A stretch of 64,000 nt of DNA from JAFAXA01 sp963777325 (GTDB taxonomy: Bacteria; Pseudomonadota; Alphaproteobacteria; Acetobacterales; Acetobacteraceae): the NCBI GenBank assembly GCA_963777325.1, contig CAVZQE010000016.1, positions 62,001 through 126,000 on the forward strand, given 5' to 3'. The notes under the pieces were generated by a model, which worked only from the letters and a program-made list of their open reading frames with translations, was not told the origin of the DNA and searched no databases. The position numbers and the translations under genes are program-made. Shown piece after piece: positions 48,368-57,309 of the stretch (position 1 is the stretch's first letter; each line of letters begins with the position of its first letter).

Positions 48368-50470
48368 TCAGCCCGCCAGGATGGTCCTGACCGCGTCGCG
48401 CTGCTCGAATAACCTGAGCAGCACCTTGAGCGCCTGCCCCCGTTCGGCCCGCAAGGCCGGATCGCGCTCGATCAGTGCTGCGGCGTCTTGGCGGGCCATT
48501 TCGAGCAGCGCCTCGTGCTGCTCGGGGTCGGCGAGCCGCCAGCCGGGCAGGCCCGCCTGCTTCGTGCCCATTAAGTCGCCGCCGCCGCGCATGCGGAAAT
48601 CCGCGTCCGCGATCACGAATCCGTCCTCGGTGTCGCGCAGCATCGTGAGACGCTGCCGCGCCGCCTCGTTCACCCAGTCGTCGTGCAGCAGCAGGCAGAA
48701 GCTCGCTTCTCCGCCGCGTCCGACCCGGCCGCGCAGCTGGTGCAACTGCGCGAGGCCGAAGCGCTCGGCGTGCTCGATCACCATCACGCTCGCCTGCGGC
48801 ACATCGACGCCGACCTCGATCACCGTCGTCGCGACCAGCAGGCGGATGCGGCCGGACGCGAAATCCGCGAGCGCCGCATCCCGCACGGCTGCCTCCTGCT
48901 GGCCGTGCGCCAGCCCCACCTGGTCGCCGAAGCGCCCGCGCAGATCCGTGTAGCGCGCCTCGGCGGCGGCGATGTCGAGCACCTCGCTCTCGGCGACCAT
49001 CGGGCAGACCCAGAACACCTGGCCGCCAGAGGGGCCGCCAGAGGGGCCGCCAGAGGGGCCGCCGTCGGCGAGCTTGCGCGCGACCGCGCCGACCACGTCG
49101 CCGAGCGTCCCCATCGAATGCAGGGTAGTGCGGATGGGCTTGCGGCCGAGCGGCTTCTGCGCGATCCGGCTCACCTCCATCTCGCCGTATTGCGTCAGCA
49201 GCAAGGTGCGCGGAATGGGCGTCGCGGTCATCACCAGCACGTCGGTCCGGTCGCCCTTGTCGCCCAGCGAGAGGCGCTGATGCACGCCGAACCGGTGCTG
49301 CTCGTCGATCACCGCGAGCCCCAGATCATGATACGCGACCGCCTCCTGAAACAGCGCGTGGGTGCCGACCACGAGTGGGATCGAGCCGTCCTGCAGCCCC
49401 CGCAGGGTGTGCGTCCGGGCCGCGCCCTTGACCGCGCCCGTGAGCAGCGCAACCGGCACCGGGCAGAGCGCCGACAGTGTGCGGTGATGCTGCTTGGCGA
49501 GCACCTCGGTCGGCGCCATCAGCGCGGCCTGCGTTCCGGCCTCCACCGCGCGCAGCATCGCGAGCGTTGCGACCAGCGTCTTGCCCGCGCCGACATCGCC
49601 TTGCAGCAGCCGCAGCATGCGCCACTCGGCGCCCATGTCGCCCTCGATCTCTGAGAGCGCGTGCAACTGGTCCGCCGTCGGGCGGTGGCCGAAGCGCGCC
49701 AACGCCCGTGCCTGCAGCGCGCCGTCGCCGCGCAGGCTGCGGCCGCGACGGCGGCGCGTCCCGCCGCGCACGAGCGCGAAGGCGAGCTGACCGGCCAGCA
49801 GCTCGTCATAGGCGAGGCGGGTTCTCGGCTCCGGACCGGGCATCGCGCCGGCGGGGGCCTGGACCGCGCGCAGCGCATCGAGGAAGCCCGGCCAGCGTTC
49901 GCGGCGGAGCAGGGCGGGGTCGTGCCACTCCGGCACGTCGGGCACGCGCGCCAGCGCCTGGGCCATGGCGGCGGCGACCTGGCGCGGCCACAATCCGCCC
50001 GTCAGGGGCCAGACCGGCTCGACGGCCGCGAGACGCTCGGCGCGATCGGCCCGCATCACATGATCGGGGTGCGGCATCGTCACGCGGTCGCCGAAGCGTT
50101 CGAGCTTGCCGGACACGACCAGCTTGGTGCGCGATGGCATCTGGCCCTGCCGGGTGAAGCGAAAGAACACGAGTTCCGCCAGTCCCGTGCCGTCGGTCAC
50201 GATCACGCGCCAGGGCTGGCGGGCGTTGAGCGGGGCTTCGTGGCGGACCACCTCGACCGCGAGCGTCGCGACCGTGCCCGGCCGCGCCTCGGCGATCGTC
50301 GGCCGGGCGCGGCGGTCGGTATAGGAGTCAGGCATGTGAAACAGCAGGTCGATCACCCGCTCGCCGCCGGCCGCGCGCGCGATCAGGGCGGACAAGGCGG
50401 GTCCGACCCCGCGCAAGGCGGACAAAGGAGCGAACAGAGGCGCGAGCTTGTCGTGTTCCACGGCTGACAT
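48368..50470 (-). CDS. recG: ATP-dependent DNA helicase RecG
   Basis: Remodels stalled replication forks and branched DNA by pulling both arms. The 700-residue protein has the N-terminal wedge/OB domain (LSALRGVGPALSALIARAAG, MPDSYTDRRARP), then helicase motif I GDVGAGKTLVATLAMLRAV, motif II VIDEQHRFGVHQR, motif III TATPIPRTLLLT, motif V/VI with VATTVIEVGVDVPQASVMV and QLRGRVGRGGEASFC. The C-terminal TIGRFAM-like MRGGGDLMGTKQAGLPGW is intact. A short tandem PSGG repeat (GGPSGGPSGGPSGGQVFWV) lies between the two helicase halves and is an expansion. It is divergent from sdhE-mfd by 33 bases. Confidence 0.97.
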   Translation of the reverse strand: MSAVEHDKLAPLFAPLSALRGVGPALSALIARAAGGERVIDLLFHMPDSYTDRRARPTIAEARPGTVATLAVEVVRHEAPLNARQPWRVIVTDGTGLAELVFFRFTRQGQMPSRTKLVVSGKLERFGDRVTMPHPDHVMRADRAERLAAVEPVWPLTGGLWPRQVAAAMAQALARVPDVPEWHDPALLRRERWPGFLDALRAVQAPAGAMPGPEPRTRLAYDELLAGQLAFALVRGGTRRRRGRSLRGDGALQARALARFGHRPTADQLHALSEIEGDMGAEWRMLRLLQGDVGAGKTLVATLAMLRAVEAGTQAALMAPTEVLAKQHHRTLSALCPVPVALLTGAVKGAARTHTLRGLQDGSIPLVVGTHALFQEAVAYHDLGLAVIDEQHRFGVHQRLSLGDKGDRTDVLVMTATPIPRTLLLTQYGEMEVSRIAQKPLGRKPIRTTLHSMGTLGDVVGAVARKLADGGPSGGPSGGPSGGQVFWVCPMVAESEVLDIAAAEARYTDLRGRFGDQVGLAHGQQEAAVRDAALADFASGRIRLLVATTVIEVGVDVPQASVMVIEHAERFGLAQLHQLRGRVGRGGEASFCLLLHDDWVNEAARQRLTMLRDTEDGFVIADADFRMRGGGDLMGTKQAGLPGWRLADPEQHEALLEMARQDAAALIERDPALRAERGQALKVLLRLFEQRDAVRTILAG
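49021..49066 (-). repeat. 12-bp tandem repeat inside recG
   Basis: Three near-perfect copies of a 12-base unit (GGCCGCCAGAGG in plus orientation) encode repeated Pro-Ser-Gly-Gly in the linker between the RecA-like halves of RecG. It keeps the frame and is slippage-prone. Confidence 0.75.
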
Positions 50471-50503
50471 GGGCAGGTGCGGCGGCTATATGACACCGCA
50501 GCG

Positions 50504-50776
50504 ATGAACGAGCCAGAACACGCCCTGCTGGACACCAGGCGCCGGCGCCTGCTGTACCGCGCCAATCACCGTGGAACGCACGAGAACGACATCCTGGTCG
50601 GCGGCTTCGTGAGCGCGCGCATCGCCGCATTCGGCGAGGACGACCTCGAAGCGATCGAGGCCATCCTTGAAATCCCCGACGTCGAGCTGGCCAACTGGCT
50701 GACCGGCCGCAAGCCGATCCCCCCCGAAGCGGACAGCCCGATGCTGCGGCGGATCAGGGAGGCGGCGGGAGCATGA
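50504..50776 (+). CDS. sdhE: FAD assembly factor SdhE
   Basis: A 90-residue chaperone that promotes covalent FAD attachment to the succinate dehydrogenase flavoprotein, found across alphaproteobacteria. The key motif RGTHEND (RGxxE) appears as ANHRGTHENDILVGGFV; DDLEAIEAILEIPDVELANW and GRKPIPPEA complete the family. ATG 50504 is the natural start. Its stop overlaps the mfd start (GCATGAGC, 50773-50776), so they are co-translated. The recG, sdhE, mfd arrangement is well conserved in Rhodospirillales, Rhizobiales and relatives, which supports the taxonomic guess. Confidence 0.95.
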   Translation: MNEPEHALLDTRRRRLLYRANHRGTHENDILVGGFVSARIAAFGEDDLEAIEAILEIPDVELANWLTGRKPIPPEADSPMLRRIREAAGA

Positions 50777-53700
50777 GCGCCGCGATTGCTCCCCCTCCGG
50801 TGCGAAACGCCGTCACCGTGTACGGCGCGCCGGAGGGCTTCGACGCGCAGCTCCTCGTGCGCCGTCGCGCCGAGATCAAGGGCGCGCTGCTGCATGTCGC
50901 CCGCGACGACGCGCGCATGGCGCGGCTCGCCGAGGCGATTGCGTTCTTCTCGCCCGAGACCGAGATCCTGCGTTTTCCGGCCTGGGACTGCCTCCCCTAC
51001 GACCGCGTCTCCCCCAATCCGGCCCTCGTCTCGGAGCGGATCGCGACGCTCGGGCGGCTGCTGGAGAAGGCCGACCGCCCCCGCATCGTGCTGACCACGG
51101 TGAACGCGCTGGTGCAGCGCGTGCCGCCCCGCGAGGCGTTCCGTGGCGCAAGCCTGCTGCTAGCAGTGAACGGCACCGCCGACCCCGAGGAACTGGCCCG
51201 CTTCCTCGAAGCGAACGGCTACGGTCGCGCCGGCACGGTCATGGAGCCGGGCGAATACGCCACGCGCGGCGGCATTATCGACATCTTCCCGGCGGGCGAA
51301 GCGAACCCCGTCCGGCTCGACTTGTTCGGCGACACCGTGGAAAGCATCCGGGTGTTCGAGCCGGAGTCGCAGCGCAGCCGCGAGAAGCGCCAGCGTCTGG
51401 TGCTCCGCCCCGTCTCCGAGGTGCCGCTCGACCGCGCCGCCATCACCCGCTTCCGCGAAGGCTGGAGGGAGCAGTTCGGGCCGGGGGCGGCCGACGACCC
51501 GATCTATCTCTCGGTGTCCGAGGGGCGGCGGCATCCCGGCATGGAGCACTGGCTGCCGCTGTTCCATGACGAGATGGAGACGCTGCTCGACTATTTGCCG
51601 GGCGCGTCGGTCAGCCTCGACCATCAGGCGGATGAGGTGCTGACCTCGCGGCTGGAGATGATCGCGGATCACTATGCCGCCCGCAAAGGCGTGACGCGCG
51701 AGGGCGAGGTGCCGTATCGGCCGCTGGCGCCGAAGCGGCTCTATCTCGATCGCGCCGACTGGGCCTCGATGCTCGCGGGTGGGCCGGTGCTCGCCTTCAG
51801 CCCGTTCGCCCGCCCCGATGGAGCCGAGGGGATCGACGGTGGCGGCCGCCCGGGGGCGATCTTCGCGCACGGCGCGGGCGCGCCCGGCATAAACGCGTTT
51901 GATCAGCTGAAAGATCAGGCCGAGCGCTGGGCGAATGAGGGGCGGCGGCTGGTGATCGCCGCCTGGACCGCCGGGTCACGCGAGCGGCTCGCGCATCTGC
52001 TGCGCGAGCACGGCTTCCGCGACGCGCGGCAGGAGGAGGACTGGGCTTCCGTGCGGCGCAAGCCGGCCGGCGCCGTCTCTCTGGTCACGCTCGGCGTCGA
52101 GCGCGGGTTCGTCGCCGAGCGGATCGCGCTCGTCGGCGAGCAGGATCTCTTGGGCGAGCGCATCAGCCGCCCGCCGCGCCGCCGCAAGCGCGCTGACCAG
52201 TTCATCGCCGAGGCGACCGAGATCGCGGAAGGCGACCTCGTCGTGCATCAGGACCACGGCATCGGCCGCTATGACGGGTTGGTGACGCTGTCCGTCTCGG
52301 GCGCGCCGCACGACTGCCTGCGGCTTCTCTATGACGGCGACGACAAGCTGTTCCTGCCGGTCGAGAACATCGAGATGCTGTCCCGTTTCGGCAGCGAGGG
52401 CGCGGGCATCGGCCTGGACAAGCTCGGCGGCGTGGGCTGGCAGACCCGCAAGGCGCGGGCCAAGCAGCGCATCCGCGACATGGCGGGCGAGCTGATCCGC
52501 ATCGCGGCCGCGCGGCGCGTGCGCGATGCCGAGATGATGACGCCCGAGGAGGGCGCGTGGGACGAGTTCTGCTCGCGCTTCCCGTTCGCGGAAACCGAGG
52601 ACCAATCGCGCGCGATCGCGGACGTGCTGGAGGATCTCGCCTCCGGACGGCCGATGGACCGGCTGATCTGCGGCGACGTCGGCTTCGGCAAGACCGAGGT
52701 CGCGCTCCGAGCCGCCTTCATCGCCGCGATGTCGGGCAATCAGGTGGCTGTCGTCGTGCCGACGACCTTGCTCGCGCGGCAGCACTACCGCACCTTCGTC
52801 GCGCGCTTCGAGGGTCTGCCGGTCAGGGTGGCGCAATTGTCGCGCATGGTGACGGCGAAAGAGGCGGCGGAGGTCAAGCGCGGCATCGCCCACGGCTCGA
52901 TCAACATCGTCGTCGGCACGCACGCGCTGCTCGCGAAGGGGATCGCGTTCGCGGATCTCGGATTGCTGATCGTGGACGAGGAGCAGCATTTCGGCGTCGC
53001 GCACAAGGAGCGGCTGAAGCAGCTCAAGGCGGACGTGCATGTGCTGACGCTGACCGCGACGCCGATCCCGCGCACCTTGCAGCTGGCGCTGACGGGCGTG
53101 CGCGAGATGAGCGTGATCGCGACGCCGCCCGTCGATAGGCTTGCGGTGCGCACCTTCATCATGCCGTACGACAGCGTCGTCGTGCGCGAGGCGATCCAGC
53201 GCGAGCGGTTCCGGGGCGGGCAGATCTTCTGCGTCGTGCCGCGTATCGAGGATCTCGGGTGCATGGCCGACCGCTTGCGCGAGATCGTGCCGGAAGCGCG
53301 CATGGTCCAGGCGCACGGACGGCTCGCGCCGACGGAACTCGAGCGCGTCATGGCGGAGTTCGGCGACGGCAAGCACGATATTCTGCTGTCCACCAACATC
53401 GTCGAGAGCGGGCTCGACATGCCCGCCGTCAACACGCTCATCATCTACCGCGCCGATATGTTCGGTCTCGGCCAGCTCTACCAGCTGCGCGGCCGCGTCG
53501 GGCGCGGCAAGCAGCGCGGCTACGCCTATCTTACCTGGCCGCAGAGCCATCGGCTGTCGGTCGCGGCCGAGAAACGGCTGACGGTGATGCAGACGCTCGA
53601 CAACCTCGGCGCGGGCTTCACGCTCGCCTCGCACGATCTGGACATCAGGGGCGCGGGCAATCTGCTGGGCGAGGAACAGTCGGGGCAGATCCGCGAGGTC

Positions 53701-54246
53701 GGCATCGAGCTCTATCAGCAGATGCTGGAGGACGCGGTCGGCGAAATCCGCGCGGGCGAGGGACGCAAGAAGGGCGAGGAGCGCGACTGGACGCCGAATA
53801 TCGGCCTTGGTCTGCCGGTGCTGATCCCCGAGACCTTTGTGCGCGATCTGCCGGTGCGCCTCGGCCTGTATCGCCGCATCGGCGGCCTCGGGTCGGACGC
53901 CGAGACGGAGGCGATGGCGGCCGAGCTCGTGGACCGCTTCGGGACGCTGCCGCCGGAAGTGGACAATCTGCTTCAGGTGGTCGCTCTCAAGCGCGCCTGC
54001 CGCGAAGCAGGTGTCGAGAAGCTGGAGGCGGGGCCGAAGGGCATGGTGCTGACGTTCCGGGGCAACGCGTTCCGCAATCCGGCCGGCCTCGTGTCGTGGC
54101 TCGCGACCAAGGGCGGCCTGGTCAAGCTCCGGCCCGACCATAAGCTCGCGATCGTCCGCGAAATGGACGTCGCGACCCGCGTGCGCATGGCGCGCGACAC
54201 GCTGGCGAGCCTCACCCGCATGGTGGAGCAGGCCAAGGCGGCGTAA
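50773..54246 (+). CDS. mfd: Transcription-repair coupling factor
   Basis: Removes RNA polymerase stalled at DNA damage and recruits UvrA. The 1,157-residue protein is full length and undamaged. The UvrB-homology N-terminal region has RFPAWDCLPYDRVSPNPAL and EYATRGGIIDIFPAGEANPV; the RNA polymerase-interacting domain has VVHQDHGIGRYDGL. The translocase motor carries motif I GDVGFGKTEVALRAAF, motif II VDEEQHFGVAHKERL, TATPIPRTLQLALTGVREMS, and motifs V-VI TNIVESGLDMPAVNTL with YQLRGRVGRGKQRGYAYL. The C-terminal TRCF domain (EFGDGKHDILL and IGGLGSDAETEAMAAEL) closes it. It follows sdhE with overlapping stop/start codons. Confidence 0.97.
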   Translation: MSAAIAPPPVRNAVTVYGAPEGFDAQLLVRRRAEIKGALLHVARDDARMARLAEAIAFFSPETEILRFPAWDCLPYDRVSPNPALVSERIATLGRLLEKADRPRIVLTTVNALVQRVPPREAFRGASLLLAVNGTADPEELARFLEANGYGRAGTVMEPGEYATRGGIIDIFPAGEANPVRLDLFGDTVESIRVFEPESQRSREKRQRLVLRPVSEVPLDRAAITRFREGWREQFGPGAADDPIYLSVSEGRRHPGMEHWLPLFHDEMETLLDYLPGASVSLDHQADEVLTSRLEMIADHYAARKGVTREGEVPYRPLAPKRLYLDRADWASMLAGGPVLAFSPFARPDGAEGIDGGGRPGAIFAHGAGAPGINAFDQLKDQAERWANEGRRLVIAAWTAGSRERLAHLLREHGFRDARQEEDWASVRRKPAGAVSLVTLGVERGFVAERIALVGEQDLLGERISRPPRRRKRADQFIAEATEIAEGDLVVHQDHGIGRYDGLVTLSVSGAPHDCLRLLYDGDDKLFLPVENIEMLSRFGSEGAGIGLDKLGGVGWQTRKARAKQRIRDMAGELIRIAAARRVRDAEMMTPEEGAWDEFCSRFPFAETEDQSRAIADVLEDLASGRPMDRLICGDVGFGKTEVALRAAFIAAMSGNQVAVVVPTTLLARQHYRTFVARFEGLPVRVAQLSRMVTAKEAAEVKRGIAHGSINIVVGTHALLAKGIAFADLGLLIVDEEQHFGVAHKERLKQLKADVHVLTLTATPIPRTLQLALTGVREMSVIATPPVDRLAVRTFIMPYDSVVVREAIQRERFRGGQIFCVVPRIEDLGCMADRLREIVPEARMVQAHGRLAPTELERVMAEFGDGKHDILLSTNIVESGLDMPAVNTLIIYRADMFGLGQLYQLRGRVGRGKQRGYAYLTWPQSHRLSVAAEKRLTVMQTLDNLGAGFTLASHDLDIRGAGNLLGEEQSGQIREVGIELYQQMLEDAVGEIRAGEGRKKGEERDWTPNIGLGLPVLIPETFVRDLPVRLGLYRRIGGLGSDAETEAMAAELVDRFGTLPPEVDNLLQVVALKRACREAGVEKLEAGPKGMVLTFRGNAFRNPAGLVSWLATKGGLVKLRPDHKLAIVREMDVATRVRMARDTLASLTRMVEQAKAA

Positions 54247-54251
54247 GTAAA

Positions 54252-54338
54252 CGTCATTGCGAGCGCAACGAAGCAATCTGGGATCTGCGTCGCTGGTTGG
54301 CCTGTCCTGGATTGCTTCGCGTTCGGCTCGCAATGACA
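54252..54338. repeat. Intergenic palindromic repeat element (about 87 bp) after mfd
   Basis: The left arm (54252-54278) CGTCATTGCGAGCGCAACGA plus AGCAATC pairs with the right arm (54310-54338) GATTGCTTCGCGTTCGGCTC plus GCAATGACA, leaving a loop of about 31 bases. This is the widely scattered CGTCATTGCGAG...CAATGACG class of bacterial palindromic elements. It may be a terminator for mfd or an mRNA stabiliser. It has no open frame. Confidence 0.75.
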
Positions 54339-54363
54339 TAAAGAAGGGTATGGGGAAGCAACG

Positions 54364-55776
54364 ATGAGCGGCGCGCAACAGGATGTGCTCGGCCCGGATG
54401 CGGCCAGCGCCGCCGGGATCACGGCGCGGCTCGACCGGCTGCCCGGGTCGTGGATATTGTGGCGCTTCGTCCTGCTGCTGTCGCTCGGCGCGTTCTTCGA
54501 GTTCTACGATCTCTTCATGACGGGCTATCTCGCGCCCGGCCTCGTCCGCAGCGGCATCTTCCATGTGGGCGCGAAGGGCTTTTTCGGCCTTTCCGACCTG
54601 GCGACGTTCGCGGCCGCGACCTTCGCCGGTCTTTTCGTCGGCACGATCATCGTCTCTCCGGCCGCCGACCGATTCGGCCGACGCGCGATCTTCACCGCCT
54701 CCCTGTTGTGGTACACGGTGTTCACGTTGGCGATGGCGTCGCAGAGCACGGCCTTCGGGGTGGACCTGTTCCGCTTCATCGCCGGCATCGGCATCGGCGT
54801 CGAGCTGGTGACAATTGATACTTATATCGCCGAGCTGGTGCCCGGTCATCTGCGCGGCCGCGCATTCGCGGTCAGCCAATGCGTGCAGTTCTGCGCCGTC
54901 CCGGTGGTCGCGTTCCTCTGCTACGTGCTGGTGCCGCTCGATCCGTTCGGCATCGCGGGCTGGCGTGTGGTCGTGCTGATCGGCGCGGTCAGCGCGGTCG
55001 GGGTCTGGATCATCCGCGCGCGGGTGCCGGAGTCGCCGCGCTGGCTCGCGCAGAAGGGACGGCTCGCGGAAGCGGACCGGATCACCTCACGCATCGAGGC
55101 CGAAACCGAAGCGTCACTGGGCCAAGCCCTGCCGCCCGCGCGCGCGACCGTCCTTGAGGTCGAGACACCCGGCCGGTTCGCGGAGATCTGGCAGCCGCCG
55201 TATCGCCGCCGCACCATCATGCTCGCGGTGTTCAATTTCTGCCAGACGATCGGCTTCTACGGCTTCGGCAACTGGGTGCCATCGCTGCTCGAATCCCGTG
55301 GCATCACCATCACGCACAGCCTGCAATACGCGTTCATCATCGCCATCGCCTATCCCGTCAGTTCCCTGCTCTGCGCAACCATCGCCGACCGGACCGAGCG
55401 CAAATGGCAGATCGTGGCGGCGGCGATCTGCACCGCGACGCTCGGCATCATCTTCTCGCGGATGAGCGCGCCCGCCGTGCTGATCACGCTCGGCGTGTTG
55501 ATCACGATGTCCAACAACCTGCTCTCCTACGCCTATCACGCCTATCAGGCGGAGCTGTTCCCGACCCGCATCCGTGCGACGGCAGTCGGCTTCGTCTATT
55601 CCTGGAGCCGGCTCTCGACGGTGCTGACCAGCTTCATGATCGCGTTCTTCCTGCAAAACTTCGGAAGCGCGGGCGTGTTCGGCTTCATCGCCGCCGCGAT
55701 GGCTGTCGTGGTGATTTCGATCGGCGGGTTCGGGCCGAAGACCATGAATCGGCGCTTGGAAGAGATCGCCCACTGA
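54364..55776 (+). CDS. MFS transporter (sugar or aromatic-acid:proton symporter type)
   Basis: A 470-residue, 12-helix major facilitator. The start MSGAQQDVLGPDAASAAG follows GGTATGGGG (Shine-Dalgarno weak). Sugar-transporter-like signature: FFEFYDLFMTGYLAPG (helix 1), then FVGTIIVSPAADRFGRRAIF (the D-x-x-x-R-R-A motif between helices 2 and 3), ELVTIDTYIAELVPGHLRGR (helix 4-5), RVPESPRWLAQKGR at the central loop and YAYHAYQAELFPTRIRATAV in helix 10. PESPRWL and the later tract ELFPTRIRA are the sugar-porter and SV2/aromatic acid group marks. No adjacent catabolic genes identify the substrate. Confidence 0.88.
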   Translation: MSGAQQDVLGPDAASAAGITARLDRLPGSWILWRFVLLLSLGAFFEFYDLFMTGYLAPGLVRSGIFHVGAKGFFGLSDLATFAAATFAGLFVGTIIVSPAADRFGRRAIFTASLLWYTVFTLAMASQSTAFGVDLFRFIAGIGIGVELVTIDTYIAELVPGHLRGRAFAVSQCVQFCAVPVVAFLCYVLVPLDPFGIAGWRVVVLIGAVSAVGVWIIRARVPESPRWLAQKGRLAEADRITSRIEAETEASLGQALPPARATVLEVETPGRFAEIWQPPYRRRTIMLAVFNFCQTIGFYGFGNWVPSLLESRGITITHSLQYAFIIAIAYPVSSLLCATIADRTERKWQIVAAAICTATLGIIFSRMSAPAVLITLGVLITMSNNLLSYAYHAYQAELFPTRIRATAVGFVYSWSRLSTVLTSFMIAFFLQNFGSAGVFGFIAAAMAVVVISIGGFGPKTMNRRLEEIAH

Positions 55777-55785
55777 ACGGGAGCG

Positions 55786-55809
55786 CCACGTTCAGCCGCT
55801 GAAACGTGG
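55786..55809. terminator. Bidirectional hairpin between MFS gene and surE
   Basis: CCACGTTCAG-CCG-CTGAAACGTGG folds with a short loop between the convergent stops of the MFS transporter (55776) and surE (55792). It overlaps the surE stop codon, as compact bidirectional terminators often do. Confidence 0.65.
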
Positions 55810-56580
55810 GAGCGTCCCGGCCAGCGAGTCGTAGGCGGCCTCGTCCGTGCGATCGTAACGAAGCGGGGTCACCACGACGTGCCCGGCGTCGAGGGCGTCC
55901 GAATCGCTCTCCGGGTCCTGCGGACGCGGGCCGCGCCGGAAGCGGAGCCAGTGATACGAGAGTCCGCGCGGATCGACGCGCGCCTCCACGTCGATCGACT
56001 GCACGATGCCGACGCCCTGCCGCGCCAGCACCAGCGGCCGCGCGTCTTCCGCCGGGCGGTCGGGGAAGTTCAGGTTGAGGCAAGCGCCCTCCGGCCAGCC
56101 GCCCTGGAGAAGCCGCCGAACCGTTTCCGGGGCCAGCGCCCGCGCCGTTTCCCATCGCACGTCCGCATGACCGCCGGCCCAGCCCTGGCTGAGCGCGATC
56201 GCGGGAACGCCGAGCATCATCGCCGTCATCGCGCCGCCGACCGTGCCGGAGAACACCGTCTCGATGCCGAGATTGGCGCCCCGGTTGATCCCGGAGAGGA
56301 CGAGCGAGGGCGGTTCCGGCAGCAGATGGCGTATGCCCATCACCGCGCAGTCGCCTGGCGTGCCCGTGACCGCGAACCGGCGCGGCCCGCGCGGCGCGGC
56401 CCGGATCGGGTGGTGCAGGCTGATCGCGTGCGACTGGCCGCTCTGGTCGTGCTCCGGGGCGACGACCCATACCTCCGCCGCCAGTTCGGCCGCCGCCGCT
56501 TCGAGAACGGCGAGGCCGGGCGCGTCGATGCCGTCGTCGTTGGTGAGCAGGATGCGGGCGAGCGGGAGAGGGGTCGCCAC
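55792..56580 (-). CDS. surE: 5'/3'-nucleotidase SurE
   Basis: A metal-dependent phosphatase that removes phosphates from nucleoside monophosphates and short polyphosphates during stress or stationary phase. The 262-residue protein opens ARILLTNDDGIDAPGLAVLE, with the two metal-binding Asp residues, followed by VVAPEHDQSGQSHAISLHHP and VTGTPGDCAVMGIRHLL, then the LVLSGINRGANLGIETVFSG site. These are the four conserved blocks of SurE. GTG 56580 is the likely start, with a few bases between it and the stop of the DsbA-like gene upstream. The DsbA-surE pair is probably one transcript. Confidence 0.93.
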   Translation of the reverse strand: MATPLPLARILLTNDDGIDAPGLAVLEAAAAELAAEVWVVAPEHDQSGQSHAISLHHPIRAAPRGPRRFAVTGTPGDCAVMGIRHLLPEPPSLVLSGINRGANLGIETVFSGTVGGAMTAMMLGVPAIALSQGWAGGHADVRWETARALAPETVRRLLQGGWPEGACLNLNFPDRPAEDARPLVLARQGVGIVQSIDVEARVDPRGLSYHWLRFRRGPRPQDPESDSDALDAGHVVVTPLRYDRTDEAAYDSLAGTLPRFSG

Positions 56581-56582
56581 GC

Positions 56583-57251
56583 TCAGAACCCGGACGCCTC
56601 GACCGACGCGACGTCCAGCAGCCGCTCGATCACCTCCGGCTCCTGCGCGCCGGCGATGGCGTGCCGGCCGGCGATGACGAAGCAGGGCACGCCGTTGATG
56701 CCGAGCCGATGGGCGCGCAGATTGTCGGCGTGCACTTGGTCGACCTCGCCGTCTCCGGCCAGGAAGATGCGGGCGGCGGCGGGGTCCAGCCCGCAGGCGG
56801 CCGCGATCGCCAGCAATACGGAGGCCTCGCCGATGTCGCGGCCATCCGTGAAATGCGCCGAGAACAGCGCCTCGACCATGGCGTCCGCCCGGCCGTAGCG
56901 CGCCGCCCAGCGCACCATGCGGTGGGCGTCGATGCTGCTCGGCGTGCGCCGGATGCGCTCGAAGGAGAACGAGACGCCCTCGGCCCGTCCCAGTTCGGAG
57001 ATGGAGGCGTAGAGGCGGCGCGCCCGCTCCTCGCCACCGAACTTGCGAATGACGTAGTCGGTGCGCGCCATGCCGTTGCGCGGCATGTCGGGATTGAGCA
57101 GGAACGGCCGCCAGGTCAGCTCGAACAGCAGGTCCGGCCGGCGCCGCAAGGTGCGCAGCAATCGCCTCACGCCGAGGAAGCACCACGGGCAGACGAGATC
57201 GTGCACGATCTCGATGCCCAACCGGGCCTTCGGGGGAGCCAGGATGTTCAC
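56583..57251 (-). CDS. DsbA-family oxidoreductase (FrnE/2-hydroxychromene-2-carboxylate isomerase-like)
   Basis: A 222-residue cytoplasmic thioredoxin-fold enzyme without signal peptide. The active site is CPWC in VHDLVCPWCFLGVRR, and GINGVPCFVIAGRHAIAGAQ provides the cis-proline (Val-Pro). The helical insert between them (RLYASISELGRAEGVSFSFE and HRMVRWAARYGRADAM) is that of FrnE-like DsbA proteins, which are involved in polyketide folding or redox stress; physiological substrate is unknown. It precedes surE and probably shares its promoter. The intergenic gap to the tartrate dehydrogenase-like gene is 58 bases. Confidence 0.88.
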   Translation of the reverse strand: MNILAPPKARLGIEIVHDLVCPWCFLGVRRLLRTLRRRPDLLFELTWRPFLLNPDMPRNGMARTDYVIRKFGGEERARRLYASISELGRAEGVSFSFERIRRTPSSIDAHRMVRWAARYGRADAMVEALFSAHFTDGRDIGEASVLLAIAAACGLDPAAARIFLAGDGEVDQVHADNLRAHRLGINGVPCFVIAGRHAIAGAQEPEVIERLLDVASVEASGF

Positions 57252-57309
57252 GCGCGCGTCTCCGGTGCCGCGTCCGCCATCATCGGTCCCGGCACGCCCG
57301 GCCGCAAGA

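Noticed and set aside
49021..49066. CRISPR-like short repeat
   Set aside because: Units are directly abutting, only 12 bases, in frame and inside recG; there are no spacers.
51976..54879. A minus-strand open frame of about 970 codons opposite mfd
   Set aside because: Shadow of mfd, MFS and the palindromic repeat; the helicase motifs are all on the plus strand.
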